From positions 1 to 60,256 of the forward strand of contig JAFAMD010000022.1 of assembly GCA_019233755.1 (NCBI GenBank): a stretch of DNA of 60,256 bases. Reading direction: 5' to 3'. The translations under genes and the position numbers were made by a program. Each line of letters begins with the position of its first letter. The first letter of the stretch is position 1. This DNA is from Acidobacteriaceae bacterium. GTDB lineage: Bacteria; Acidobacteriota; Terriglobia; Bryobacterales; Bryobacteraceae. The notes below the pieces were generated by a model. That model was not told where the DNA came from. It worked only from the letters and a program-made list of their open reading frames with translations, and searched no databases. Shown in pieces: positions 45,331 through 54,639 of the stretch.

Positions 45331-46233
45331 TCAGGAGTCTCCGCGCGGTAGCTTGGATGCGCCAAGGGTTGCTACTCGTCCTAGCTGCTGCCGCCGCCGG
45401 GTGCGAACGAAATCACGGTCCTGAAGGCGTGGCAGAGATTGTAAATAGCAGGCGCAAAATCCCGCGACAAAGCAGGCGGGAGCGTCGCAGCGCTTGAATT
45501 CACGAGTAAGCTTCAGGGCTTTCGCCAGCACAAACAGAGGATGACTCCACGTGTAGTACTCCGCCTTGCCACGCTCGAAGTAGATGCGATTCAGCTTCAG
45601 TCCCCCGCCGGTCGGGCGACGGTGGATGACGCGGTATTGAAAAAAGCTGCGCGTGCTCCAGCCTTTCGTCCAGGCCCGGACTTCGTCGATCGTGTCCCAG
45701 CCAATTTGCGGTGCCAGTCCCCCGATCTGTTGGAAGCATTCGCGCCGGTACATTTTGACAGCCCCCCGGACGTGATATTCGGGTGCGCGTTCGAGCCGAA
45801 CTCCGCAAGCACTTTCCACATAAAGGCCGCCGCCGGCGATGCCGAGAGCCGGATCCGAGTAAAACTCCTCGAGCAGCCGGACGAAGTAATCGGGTGTAAA
45901 CAGCAGGTCCGCGTCGAAACGAGCCAGAAACTCGAATTGCTCCAGACCGAGCCGGTTCAGAGCGTGCGCGATTGCATTTTCGCCCCCCGGTTTTCGCACA
46001 CCGTGCGGCGCAAGGCGAAGAAGTTCGATAAACGTGTATCGTCGGGCGTGCCGCTCGATGATCTCCGGTGTCTTGTCAGAAGAACCATCATCGACGATGA
46101 TCCATCTCGCCGGTCGAATCTGCTGGGCGGCAATGGATTCGATCATGCCGCCGATGAACGCCTCTTCATCGCGTACCGGTGTGATCAGCGCAATGCGCGG
46201 TGGTGGACAGAGGATGGGCGTGCTACTGTTCAA
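45331..46233 (-). CDS. Glycosyltransferase family 2
   Basis: A GT2 enzyme of 300 residues. The start taken is the TTG at 46233 with GAGG five bases upstream; the longer frame to 46314 would overlap the previous gene by 64 bp with no purpose. Motifs are ALITPVRDEEAFIGGMIESI, WIIVDDGSSDKTPEI and ARFDADLLFTPDYF, the last giving the DxD site. One basic C-terminal tail follows a possible amphipathic helix. The nearest pattern is that of sugar transferases used in exopolysaccharide assembly. Confidence 0.87.
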   Translation of the reverse strand: MNSSTPILCPPPRIALITPVRDEEAFIGGMIESIAAQQIRPARWIIVDDGSSDKTPEIIERHARRYTFIELLRLAPHGVRKPGGENAIAHALNRLGLEQFEFLARFDADLLFTPDYFVRLLEEFYSDPALGIAGGGLYVESACGVRLERAPEYHVRGAVKMYRRECFQQIGGLAPQIGWDTIDEVRAWTKGWSTRSFFQYRVIHRRPTGGGLKLNRIYFERGKAEYYTWSHPLFVLAKALKLTREFKRCDAPACFVAGFCACYLQSLPRLQDRDFVRTRRRQQLGRVATLGASKLPRGDS

Positions 46234-46250
46234 AGTTGACCTCGTCTGAT

Positions 46251-47204
46251 TCAGCGGCCGAGCGCCCAGAGCAGATTCGCCCACCAGCGGGAAAAGGCGG
46301 GCTGCTGGCCGCACTTGAAGAGGAATCTCCCAAGCGGGGTGGCAAGCAGGATCAGGCAGAGTCGCGCAGCCGCCGCAACAGCCAGCATCGCGCGGTAACA
46401 GAGGGAGTAAGCGGTGCCGCGATGTGCGCGAAAAAACTGCAGAACGGACTCACGTTGTCGTAAACTCACGAAGTTCGCTCGTTGCTGTATCGAGCTGCGG
46501 CCGCCGTGGTGGACGACCGGGCAGTCGGAGAGATAGTCGATCCGGTAACCGGCGCGGGAGATCTTATAACTGAGGTCTAGATCCTCGAAATACATGAAAT
46601 AGTCTTCTGTGAACAGCCCCGCCGCCTCGAAGGCTTGCCGCCTCGCAACAAAACACGCACCCGAGATAGCGTCCACTGCCTGCGCTTTGCGCGTAGGCGC
46701 GAACAAAGCCTCTGTACCCCACAGGCGCGACCGTGGAAACAGTCGCCGCAGCAGATCGGAATCCAAGATCTGATTGAGGATCGTCGGATACGTTTGTATG
46801 CAGCTCGTTTGCAACGAGCCGTCGCTGTTGAGCAGACGCGCTCCGGCCGCGCCTGCTTCCGGATGTGCACGCAAATGCTGTGCCATGCGCAAGAGTACGT
46901 TCTCGCGGATTTCGGTATCGGGATTGAGGAAGACCAGAATCTCTCCCTGTGCCTGTCGGTAGGCAACGTTGTTGGCGCGCGCAAAGCCGACGTTTTCAGT
47001 GCTACCGACGAAGCGAACAGCCGGAAATTCGCGTGCGAGAAACTCGCCGCACCCGTCACCCGAGGCGTTATCAATTACGATCACTTCGTATTCGATGCCT
47101 GCCGTATGTGCGTAAACGGAGACTAAGCAGCCGCGTAGATATTCGACCGAGTTCCAGTTAACAATGATCAGCGAAAGCTCCGGAGCGGACGCCAAGCTAC
47201 TCAT
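46251..47204 (-). CDS. Glycosyltransferase family 2, rhamnosyltransferase-like
   Basis: A 317-residue GT2 protein: LSLIIVNWNSVEYLRGCLVSV, VIVIDNASGDGCGEFL, ENVGFARANNVAYRQ, LVFLNPDTEIRE and YFMYFEDLDLSYKISRAGY. This series is the signature of WbbL/RfbF-type rhamnosyltransferases, although the sugar cannot be proved. A hydrophobic stretch near residues 270-290 may bring it to the membrane. It overlaps the deacetylase gene upstream by 8 bp. Confidence 0.88.
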   Translation of the reverse strand: MSSLASAPELSLIIVNWNSVEYLRGCLVSVYAHTAGIEYEVIVIDNASGDGCGEFLAREFPAVRFVGSTENVGFARANNVAYRQAQGEILVFLNPDTEIRENVLLRMAQHLRAHPEAGAAGARLLNSDGSLQTSCIQTYPTILNQILDSDLLRRLFPRSRLWGTEALFAPTRKAQAVDAISGACFVARRQAFEAAGLFTEDYFMYFEDLDLSYKISRAGYRIDYLSDCPVVHHGGRSSIQQRANFVSLRQRESVLQFFRAHRGTAYSLCYRAMLAVAAAARLCLILLATPLGRFLFKCGQQPAFSRWWANLLWALGR

Positions 47205-48069
47205 GTACTTCTCCTCTCGGGTGAGATCCGATATGGGGGAAGAGTGGCTTCAGGTGGCGCTTGTAGTGGCGCTGTATGGGTTCGAGCCAGTTATAACCTC
47301 CCTCGAGCTTGGCTGCCAGCAGCGCCAGGTCGTCGTACGTATTCACGGGAAGCCGCGGCAACAGATATTCGCCAGGGGCTGGCTGCGCTATGCCAATGCG
47401 CGTTGAGACCCCAGCGCGGTAGCCGCAGTCGCGTAAGAGTCCGCACAGCTCTGACGCGTACGCGGCCGATTGTTCAGGAAAGGCGAACGGGTGCGCAAAG
47501 CTCTCGACCGGGCGACCAATCGCATTTTCAATTTCCGCTTTGGAAGTGCGCAGTTCCGACTCACGCGCGCGGGCGCTCATTGTCCAAAGCCTAGGATGGG
47601 TGGCAGTATGGGAGCCGATTTCAATTCCGGCCTGATCTAGTGCACGGATTTCGCTCCAATCGAGAAAGCAATCGGTTGCAAAGTCGGCCGGTCGTCGGCT
47701 ACCCGACGCCGCAAACGTCGAGACCACGAACAACGTGGCAGAAAAACGATGGCGTGCAAGCTGTGGAAATGCGGTACGGTAGAAGTCGTCGAAGCCATCA
47801 TCGAAAGTGAGCACGGCCATCTTTTCGATGGCGGGAGGAGAGGAGATCGCTTCCTTCAGCGAAACACCGCGGTAGCCTGCCTCGGCCAGAAATTGCAGGT
47901 GTGCGGCGAAGACCTCCGGGGCAGTGCAGGTTGCCCGGTACGGACGCCGCGGACCCGTTACGGGCCGAATGCCGTGGTACATCAGGATAGGAATGCTTCG
48001 CACCGCGCGTATCTGCATCCGAACGAGCGGCCGGGCAATGTGAACGCTCAAGAAGCGGTCGAGGCGCAT
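47197..48069 (-). CDS. Polysaccharide deacetylase family protein (CE4)
   Basis: The ATG at 48069 lies 4 bp after the upstream stop and gives a 290-residue NodB-fold protein; the frame is open further upstream but there it runs through the preceding gene. The motifs are ILMYHGIRP (entry), LTFDDGFDD with Asp90 and Asp91 (metal and base), and GSHTATHP with His154 and His158 (metal). No signal peptide is visible, so it may act on lipid-linked precursors in the cytoplasm or be held at the membrane. Removing acetyl groups from N-acetyl sugars would alter the charge of the glycan. Confidence 0.88.
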   Translation of the reverse strand: MRLDRFLSVHIARPLVRMQIRAVRSIPILMYHGIRPVTGPRRPYRATCTAPEVFAAHLQFLAEAGYRGVSLKEAISSPPAIEKMAVLTFDDGFDDFYRTAFPQLARHRFSATLFVVSTFAASGSRRPADFATDCFLDWSEIRALDQAGIEIGSHTATHPRLWTMSARARESELRTSKAEIENAIGRPVESFAHPFAFPEQSAAYASELCGLLRDCGYRAGVSTRIGIAQPAPGEYLLPRLPVNTYDDLALLAAKLEGGYNWLEPIQRHYKRHLKPLFPHIGSHPRGEVHE

Positions 48070-48073
48070 GGAT

Positions 48074-49354
48074 TCAGGCCGGCCTACATCCACTGGAAGG
48101 GACCCTAAGTGGGCGACGAGCACGCCAGCCGCGCGTCCAGGCCCGCCCCAGAGTGCCGGTGACAGTCTGAATTTTGCGGAGCGCGGGTAATTTGATCCAG
48201 CTTCGAAACAGGCTGAAATGTGCGAAGCGCGGTGCAGGAATGCGAAGCATTCGTAAAGCAACGATGCGTCCGAAGAGCTCTCGTCGGCGAGCGAGCAGAC
48301 TCCCTTGCGCCGCGAACACAGCGTCGGCACCGGCCGGCACCAGTCTCACATAACCGGCTTCGCGCGCGCGGCGCAGAATCTCGCGGCCCCGGGCGCTGCG
48401 TACGAGCACCAATGACCGGCCTGTGTCTCGATCCGTGCCGGAGAATTTGTGCCACGCATCGCCGCAGGCAATATCGGCAAATCGGCCCAGGCCGTCCGGG
48501 CAGAGATTGCAGCGTAGCGGGCGGTAGCTGGTCAGCTGTCGCCAAGACTCCTGATAACTAAGGGACGCTTGTGCAGCTCCGGTTTCGGAGAAAACACGAA
48601 ACTCTCCGGGCCATCCTTCACCGCGATAGCGCACGCTTGCTACGCTCGCCGGGTCAATGGCAAGCGAGCGAACCAGATTGGTGCTGCCCTCGCTTGATGG
48701 CGTCCCCGCGCAGAAAAATGTCAGTACTAGTCCGAGGCGCTCATCGAGCTGTTTACGCTCGCGGCGCAGCAGCGAAACTGCGGCAACATCGCAGGGCTTG
48801 CCGACGAAGACGCACGTGCCCTCGCTCTCTTCAATCTGCCGTATACCATCGCAGGGCGAAGCAGGAGCGTAGCGCGATCCGGCACGAGCCAGGATTTCAT
48901 CGCGGCTGGAACTGACCACGGTCCGATTGACCCACGGCTCGTCGGGCGACGCTGTGCTGTGCAAAATGAACTGCATGTTTTCCCGCTCGAGGCAGTACAA
49001 GGCGAGTGCGGAGATGATGCCGCCCGAGGAGGCGCGAAAGCGAATCTCCGGATCGGTTGCATGGCCCTCCCAGATCTCTAGCGTTTCCCCGAATTCCTCG
49101 GCGCCTAAGTCAGGAGCCCGCTTGGTTTCTGCCGGTACCGGGAGTTCGAGCTTGTAGCCCGGGCAAACCGCCAGACAGCGCGTACAATTCTGGCAGGTTT
49201 CGGAATCAAAGCGTGGCCGAATGCCCACCGAGCCGATGTTGATCAGCGTGACGGCGCCGCGCTCGCAATGCGAAAAGCAGGCGCCGCAGCCGGTGCAGAG
49301 ATCCCAGTCAACGACATCCTGTATGTTTTCGATCTGGCGCAAGAGGCTAGGCAT
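48074..49354 (-). CDS. Coenzyme F420 hydrogenase/dehydrogenase beta-subunit family Fe-S protein
   Basis: A 426-residue FrhB-like protein. Two [4Fe-4S] cluster motifs open it: Cys20, 23, 26, 30 (CTGCGACFSHC) and Cys54, 57, 60, 64 (CQNCTRCLAVC). The FrhB core follows (RASSGGIISALALYC, CVFVGKPCDVAAVSLL, LTFFCAGTPSSEG, CNLCPDGLGRFADIACGDAW). In methanogens the family passes electrons between F420 and Fe-S clusters, using FAD. In bacterial capsule loci related proteins occur near pyruvyl transferases, and their reaction is unproved. Here it is locked in the operon: its start codon touches the stop of the glycosyltransferase before it. Confidence 0.87.
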   Translation of the reverse strand: MPSLLRQIENIQDVVDWDLCTGCGACFSHCERGAVTLINIGSVGIRPRFDSETCQNCTRCLAVCPGYKLELPVPAETKRAPDLGAEEFGETLEIWEGHATDPEIRFRASSGGIISALALYCLERENMQFILHSTASPDEPWVNRTVVSSSRDEILARAGSRYAPASPCDGIRQIEESEGTCVFVGKPCDVAAVSLLRRERKQLDERLGLVLTFFCAGTPSSEGSTNLVRSLAIDPASVASVRYRGEGWPGEFRVFSETGAAQASLSYQESWRQLTSYRPLRCNLCPDGLGRFADIACGDAWHKFSGTDRDTGRSLVLVRSARGREILRRAREAGYVRLVPAGADAVFAAQGSLLARRRELFGRIVALRMLRIPAPRFAHFSLFRSWIKLPALRKIQTVTGTLGRAWTRGWRARRPLRVPSSGCRPA

Positions 49355-51184
49355 CTACGAGTTCCTCGCAACCGGGTTCGGCTCAGCCGTAGGTGACGAA
49401 GCGGAATTCGAGAGCATCGCCGACGGTCTGAGGTTGCGCTTGAGCGAAGACCGGAGTACACGCAATCTGCTTATCACTTTTGTGCCCCAATGTCGTCGGC
49501 GAAAGTAACGAAGGGCGTTGGCGCTCGAGCGATTCTCGGTCACTGCATTTCCCAGCGCAGCGCGCTCGAGCAAGTACGGCAGTCGATGTTCAGCCAGCGC
49601 GGCTTGGCGCTCGCGGCCGCAGGCCCGCAGCATGGCGCAGACCGCGTTTGTCCACTCACCAGTAGTTTTGAACGGAACCGTGTGGATACTGGGCTGACTG
49701 CGGCGCTGTTCGCCCGCAGTTTCGGGGCTGCCCACGTTCTCTTCTCCGGCTAGTAAGCGGATCAGAATGCGCGCGCGCTCGAGTTCCGGGTGGATGAGCC
49801 AACCGAATTCCCGACTACGCCGTACAGCGCGGCGCAAGGCGCCGCGGCAGACGAGAGTAATTAAGAACCACGCCCATTCGACCGGCTCGGGCGAGAACGC
49901 GCGATACTGAGCGAGCGTATAGGTAATCGGCTCGAGAATCCACTTCTCGGCGCGCTGGGCATCACCCGCGAGCAGATAAAAAAGAGTCAGCCGCAAGTGT
50001 GCTTCCGGCAGCCGGCGCATATACATCAGGCACTCACGATAAAGTCTCTCGGCTTCGGTGAACTGTCCGCGTCGCAGCCTTTCATCACCGGCGGCGAGTA
50101 ATTGCAGGTGCAGCCCGTTTGCGCAAGGCAGAGCCGTTCCCTTCCGCTGAGAGTTAACAACACGCAGTGGCGCAAAGGGATCGTCCTGCACAATGATTTG
50201 TGCCGCTTCGAGACCGGAACGAAGGTACAGCCAATCGAGAATCTGACTTCGTGAACGCATGGTGTGGCGTTCGTGGACCAAACAATAACCAGCCTCAGTG
50301 ATGGCGTGCAGTTTTTCGGGATGGCGGAACAGGTACGCGAGTTTATCGAGAAGATCGTTTTCGTGTGCAAAGACGCAGTTCTGCATGTCGCGGAAGCCGG
50401 CGGCCTCGAGTCCTAGTGAACGCTCGGCGATAAGGCAGGACTTGGCTCCCGGTATCTCGAAATGTTTGCGGACCACTTCGCGCGCCACCGTGCCGCATGC
50501 CGGCGCAAAGAAGGAGCCGTTTATTGCCCGAGCATAGCGCTCTCCAGCCAGCAACTGCGCCTCCGCTGGATCCTTGAGGTAACCGGGATGCGGGCAGGAG
50601 AGAGTGGGGTAATGCTGGGAAGCGAGGGCAAATATGCGATGGCGCCAGGGGTACTGCGGGCCGGTCGAGCCGGTCAGCAATATCGGTATAAGCTTGGGAG
50701 CTCCGTAATCCCGATAAATGCCGCCGTCGATGAAATTAGGCCAGATATACAAGCTTCCGGCAAGTTCGGGCGCATGCTCGAGCGCGGTCGTCGAAATAGC
50801 GAAAAACGTCTCGACGCCCCAATGCTCCATCTCGGACAAAGTGCCAGCGCGCGTCTCGGCCCAGGCATCAGCATTGAAGAGCCCGGCCTTCGCTACCTGC
50901 CGGTTGCGGTTGGTGTTCCATATATGCAGACGCCGGGAAGTCGAGATGTTCGAGCCACTTTCGAACAGCGCCAGATCAGGTTGGTATTCATCGCAAACCC
51001 AGGCGTAATCGCAGTCGCGATCTATGAGAATCACGTCAAAAAATTCGCGCAGGCAATTCACATGCTCGGCGAAATGCCGCAGCAGGAAGGCGGGCAGATC
51101 CGGCGGATACTGATAACGGAAAAAGACCAGTCGCGGCTTGCGTTGCGGTAGCCCTGCCGATGGTGGAGCGAATGGCGGACTCAT
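49355..51184 (-). CDS. CgeB-like glycosyltransferase with helical repeat tail
   Basis: A 609-residue protein. Residues 1 to about 330 resemble the CgeB-type glycosyltransferase family: RLVFFRYQYPPD, HIWNTNRNRQVA, TFFAISTTALEHAPEL, and a C-terminal block GAKSCLIAERSLGLEAAGFRDMQNCVFAHENDLLDKLAYLFRHPEKLHAITEAGY typical of GT-B ends. From about 350 the sequence is helical with TPR-like pairs (LRRGQFTEAERLYRECLMYMRRLPEAHLRL). Such tails often dock partner proteins. It overlaps the flippase gene by 4 bp. Confidence 0.78.
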   Translation of the reverse strand: MSPPFAPPSAGLPQRKPRLVFFRYQYPPDLPAFLLRHFAEHVNCLREFFDVILIDRDCDYAWVCDEYQPDLALFESGSNISTSRRLHIWNTNRNRQVAKAGLFNADAWAETRAGTLSEMEHWGVETFFAISTTALEHAPELAGSLYIWPNFIDGGIYRDYGAPKLIPILLTGSTGPQYPWRHRIFALASQHYPTLSCPHPGYLKDPAEAQLLAGERYARAINGSFFAPACGTVAREVVRKHFEIPGAKSCLIAERSLGLEAAGFRDMQNCVFAHENDLLDKLAYLFRHPEKLHAITEAGYCLVHERHTMRSRSQILDWLYLRSGLEAAQIIVQDDPFAPLRVVNSQRKGTALPCANGLHLQLLAAGDERLRRGQFTEAERLYRECLMYMRRLPEAHLRLTLFYLLAGDAQRAEKWILEPITYTLAQYRAFSPEPVEWAWFLITLVCRGALRRAVRRSREFGWLIHPELERARILIRLLAGEENVGSPETAGEQRRSQPSIHTVPFKTTGEWTNAVCAMLRACGRERQAALAEHRLPYLLERAALGNAVTENRSSANALRYFRRRHWGTKVISRLRVLRSSLKRNLRPSAMLSNSASSPTAEPNPVARNS

Positions 51185-52740
51185 GCGGCGTCTCCGCGCC
51201 GATGAAAGGCAAGCAGCAGACGGCTAATGGGAGCCGGAAGTTGTGCCGCCGAGACCAGCTGTGCAAAGCACGAAAGGGAATACCACGTAGCACCCACGAG
51301 GGCGATCCCACCCACACTTACGCTCACCGTCTGGGGCAGGAGACGCAAGGCGCAAAAGACGAGCGCAATAAGACCGCAGAAGAGTACGCCCGTGTGGCGA
51401 TTGGATTTAGACCAGCGGAAACCGCTGAGTCGCCGCGCAATAGCGTAATTCAATAGCAAGTGGAACAGGTACGATGCGAAGAAGGCCATTCCGGCCCCTT
51501 CGAGACCGTAGTTGTGGACCAGAAACCAAGCCAGACCCAAATAGACGATCGTCCAGCCTAAGTCACTTGCAAGGAATATACTCGGCCGGCCTTTCGCCAG
51601 AACAATGAAGCCCATTGGCCAGCTCACAACCTGCATCAACGTTCCGAGGGAGATCCAACGCAGAATCTCAACGGCGGCGTAAAACTTCGGGCTGTAAAAG
51701 AGCGCCAGGATGAGTGGTGCAAACGTCAGGGTACCGAGGACGCCGGGTCCGGCGAGCAGCAACCCAACCTCCGTCTGCTCATTGACAATGCGGTTCGAAA
51801 CACGATGGTCTCGGATACTTGCGGTTAGGCGCGGATAGAAGTCCGCCGCCATGGCCTGCAGAATGATTCCGACATACAGGCCACCCAGGGTCCAAGCGGA
51901 CTGGTAGTAGCCGGTAGCCGCGATCCCCGCCCGTCTCGCGAGCAGAATGCGCACGCTGTAAGCAGCGCCCATCGTGAGAAACCCGCTCGTCATAAAGGCG
52001 AAGCCGAGCTTCAGCAGAGCCGCCGCTTCGTGCCCAATCTCGGCCAGACCGACCCTCAGGCGCGGAACCGGGATCTTGCGACTGTACCACCAGGATGTCA
52101 TCAGCATGCTGGCGGCCACCGCAATAAGAGCGGGAACAATACCCGCCTGCCCCCAAAGATAGACCAGCGGGATTCCCGTCAGGATGCCTGCAACCGCACC
52201 CGAAATCTGCATCTTCGCCAAGTCGGAGATGCGACGCATGCCCTGAACCAACGCCGCCTGTCCGGCTGAGACAAGCTTGCAAAAGACCGCCAATGCGAGG
52301 AGCGAGATCGCGCTCGCACGACCGGCATTGCCAAAGGTCAGGCTGGAAATCTGCTTTGAAAAGATGACCAGCAAAACCGCACCAGCGAAGCCCAATGCCA
52401 AAGACGTGCGGCGCAAAACCGCTGCCGTTTGTGCGATACGCTGCCGGTCGCCGCTTCCGGCAGACTCGGCGATCTGACGCACACCGCTGCTGTTGACCCC
52501 CATTCCGGCGACGCTCTGGGCCACATCTGCTACCGCCGAATAGAGCCCGTTCAAGCCGAAGCCAGCGGGGCCGAGCAGTATCGCCATGACTTTCGTGCGC
52601 ACGATTCCGATCGCAATGTTGAGAACTGTCGAACCGCCGACCCAGGCGGAGGACTTCAGGATCTGTGTGTACGAATTACCCTCTCGGCCTTTCACCGGGA
52701 GGACTTCGACAGGTGCTGTTTCGATCGTCGCTGAGGACAT
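51181..52740 (-). CDS. wzx: Wzx-type oligosaccharide flippase
   Basis: A 519-residue member of the polysaccharide-transport (MOP) family with about 12-14 hydrophobic helices. The N-terminal SSAWVGGSTVLNIAIGIVRTKVMAILLGPAGFGLNGLYSAV is characteristic. It would flip lipid-linked repeat units across the inner membrane. The ATG at 52740 is used; an in-frame TTG directly before it adds one residue. It is the first intact gene of the leftward operon, and a remnant of a sugar transferase ends 3 bp before the TTG codon, showing that the operon once began further upstream. Confidence 0.88.
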   Translation of the reverse strand: MSSATIETAPVEVLPVKGREGNSYTQILKSSAWVGGSTVLNIAIGIVRTKVMAILLGPAGFGLNGLYSAVADVAQSVAGMGVNSSGVRQIAESAGSGDRQRIAQTAAVLRRTSLALGFAGAVLLVIFSKQISSLTFGNAGRASAISLLALAVFCKLVSAGQAALVQGMRRISDLAKMQISGAVAGILTGIPLVYLWGQAGIVPALIAVAASMLMTSWWYSRKIPVPRLRVGLAEIGHEAAALLKLGFAFMTSGFLTMGAAYSVRILLARRAGIAATGYYQSAWTLGGLYVGIILQAMAADFYPRLTASIRDHRVSNRIVNEQTEVGLLLAGPGVLGTLTFAPLILALFYSPKFYAAVEILRWISLGTLMQVVSWPMGFIVLAKGRPSIFLASDLGWTIVYLGLAWFLVHNYGLEGAGMAFFASYLFHLLLNYAIARRLSGFRWSKSNRHTGVLFCGLIALVFCALRLLPQTVSVSVGGIALVGATWYSLSCFAQLVSAAQLPAPISRLLLAFHRRGDAA

Positions 52741-52745
52741 CAATC

Positions 52746-52866
52746 TTAATGCGCTCCTTCGCCGAAAAGCACCGCGCGCGGTGCCTCGAGCAGCGTTATT
52801 ACATCGAGTCAGAGTGAGCGTGAGGAGACGTAGCGCACGTTGAGGCGTACCATCTCATAGACCGGT
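52746..52866 (-). pseudogene. 3' remnant of an undecaprenyl-phosphate sugar transferase
   Basis: YEMVRLNVRYVSSRSL is read in one frame, and after a one-base shift LDVITLLEAPRAVLFGEGAH and a stop. Joined, they match the C-terminus of bacterial sugar transferases (WcaJ/WbaP type), which start repeat-unit synthesis. Everything upstream of this is missing; it is fused directly to a piece of a second flippase gene. Confidence 0.65.
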
Positions 52867-52924
52867 GATGCCGGGCGGAAAAACACAGCGAGATAGCAAA
52901 CATATTCGGCGATCATCATTAGTA

Positions 52925-53180
52925 CTGCCGAATGAGAAAGTACAGACACTGGGCCGGACAATGCGACGGGCACGGCGGCTCCTAATTCACCGGACAGGAC
53001 GGACACCCTCCGAAGGAAGACCGTCGTCTGCGCGATTATTCCGCATCGTCCGAACCGACCGCAGCGGTAATCTGGCGTACACTGCTGCTCCTAACGCCCA
53101 TCCCAGCAATGTTGGACGTCTCATCGATGATCGAATTACGCAGGCTGCCGCCCTTTCAGTCCCACCGACCGATTTCGCAA
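52925..53180 (-). pseudogene. Remnant of a second Wzx-type flippase
   Basis: In broken frames it reads IIDETSNIAGMGVRSSSVRQ, ITAAVGSDDAE and IIAQTTVFLRRVSVLSGELG. This aligns with VADVAQSVAGMGVNSSGVRQ, IAESAGSGDRQ and RIAQTAAVLRRTSLALGFAG of the intact flippase. Only residues about 65-150 of the protein remain. It is similar enough to be a duplicate of, or relative to, the neighbouring wzx. Confidence 0.65.
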
Positions 53181-54600
53181 AACGAACCAACTGAGCGATC
53201 TTCTAGCCTCTGAAACGTCACACTCAGCACGCGGTGTGTGACGCCTGACGTGAGGGTTTGCAATTGGTCTGCCATACGTTTGGGCTCGATCTTTCCGAAC
53301 AGCCAAATTTTGTGACCCGTCGAGCTATAGCAACGCTAAGCGCAACTACTGCCGCGTGCAGCGAGTCTTGTCGAAAATTTATTTGGCTCTTAGTTCGAGT
53401 TCGCGATCTCTTAACCCCAGGTATCGTGATTCTGACGTTGGTAGCGACCCCAAAGCGTCACATCGCAGAACCAATACGAACAGGGGCGCTGCGTTGCTGG
53501 TCCGAAACTTGGCCAATTCTCAATTCTTCCCTGTCGGCAGCGGTCATGGTTCTCGGCTGACTTGGCTTCATCTCAGCAGATTCAGACTAGTCGCAATTTT
53601 CAAAACTTTGGGACTTCTTGACGTGGTCACTGTGTTTCCGTGAGCTAGGCTGCTTTCGCAGGCAAAGCGGGAGCTTACGCGTCTCGGACCATTTAGGCCT
53701 GCCCACTATGGCATCATCGCGATCTTTGCTCTCCGACCACGGCGCTGGTTGACTGAAAGACCAGCGTATTATATTTCGAATACGGCAGCTTCAATAGGTA
53801 TTCGGGTCGAAGTTGCTGGAAACAAACAAGTAGTGACCTAAAAGCCAATGCGCGGGTATTACGTTTCCTTTATGTTCCACTAGCAGGCTGTGCTCTGTCG
53901 CCAACCAACCTCTGACCACACGCACTGTTGACAAACTGTTGCAAGCGAAGCCTGATCTCCTAAAGCTTTCGTCCGTGAGCTTGGCGTTTCCGACCATCAC
54001 GCCAGGTGGGAGACACTGCGCATCCCAACCGGGATGCACGTTAGTGAAAACGCATTGCACTGCCGCATTGAACACGAAGAGATAAGCGATCAAAACAAGC
54101 GGGCCCGCATTCCATTTCCGTTATGTTCCACTACCACCTATTCCCGCTAGACACGTGTCCTCTCTAGCAGATGATTGACGCAGCTCCTTCAGACGTTCCG
54201 TCTTTCCTTCGACCCAGCCGGACCAACAGCTGCGGCGCCGCGTACGGGGAATCTGGGTTGTATGGGCAATTCTTAATACCAGCCTGTCTACGCCCTAATC
54301 CAAGCTGCCAGGCTTCCCAGGGTTTATAGTCTAGGAATAAGATTACGGCAACACTGGAAGGGATTTTCTCGCAATTTACGTGCACCGACCGGCGGGTAAG
54401 TGCGTACTCTGGTCAGGTAACATACCCGGGCTTCTGGGTTTTCAGGTGTTGACAGGTGTTTACTAGGTGTTGACGAAAATCGGTTGCCAGGAGGCTCCCT
54501 GTTGGGGGTGGCGTCTCAACCTTACTTCTTATCGGCTTTAGTGAAACTTCGGACTAATGGGTGGCGCGGTCGCAGCGAGATTTAATCCGGGAAGAAGCAC
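53181..54600. other. Gene-poor decayed region
   Basis: No gene that I recognise. The base composition is visibly less GC-rich than the operon. A 101-codon minus-strand frame (53791-54093) with one hydrophobic segment is open, but shows no known family. A 19-bp sequence TTTCCTTTATGTTCCACTA at 53865-53883 is repeated with one change at 54115-54133. Confidence 0.4.
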
Positions 54601-54639
54601 CGCGGATCAAACCTTACGTGCCGAGCGCGAGCGTGATGT

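Noticed and set aside
48070..48330. N-terminal extension of the CE4 deacetylase
   Set aside because: It would lie inside the FrhB-like gene and has no signal or family match; the ATG at 48069 is well placed 4 bp after that gene's stop.
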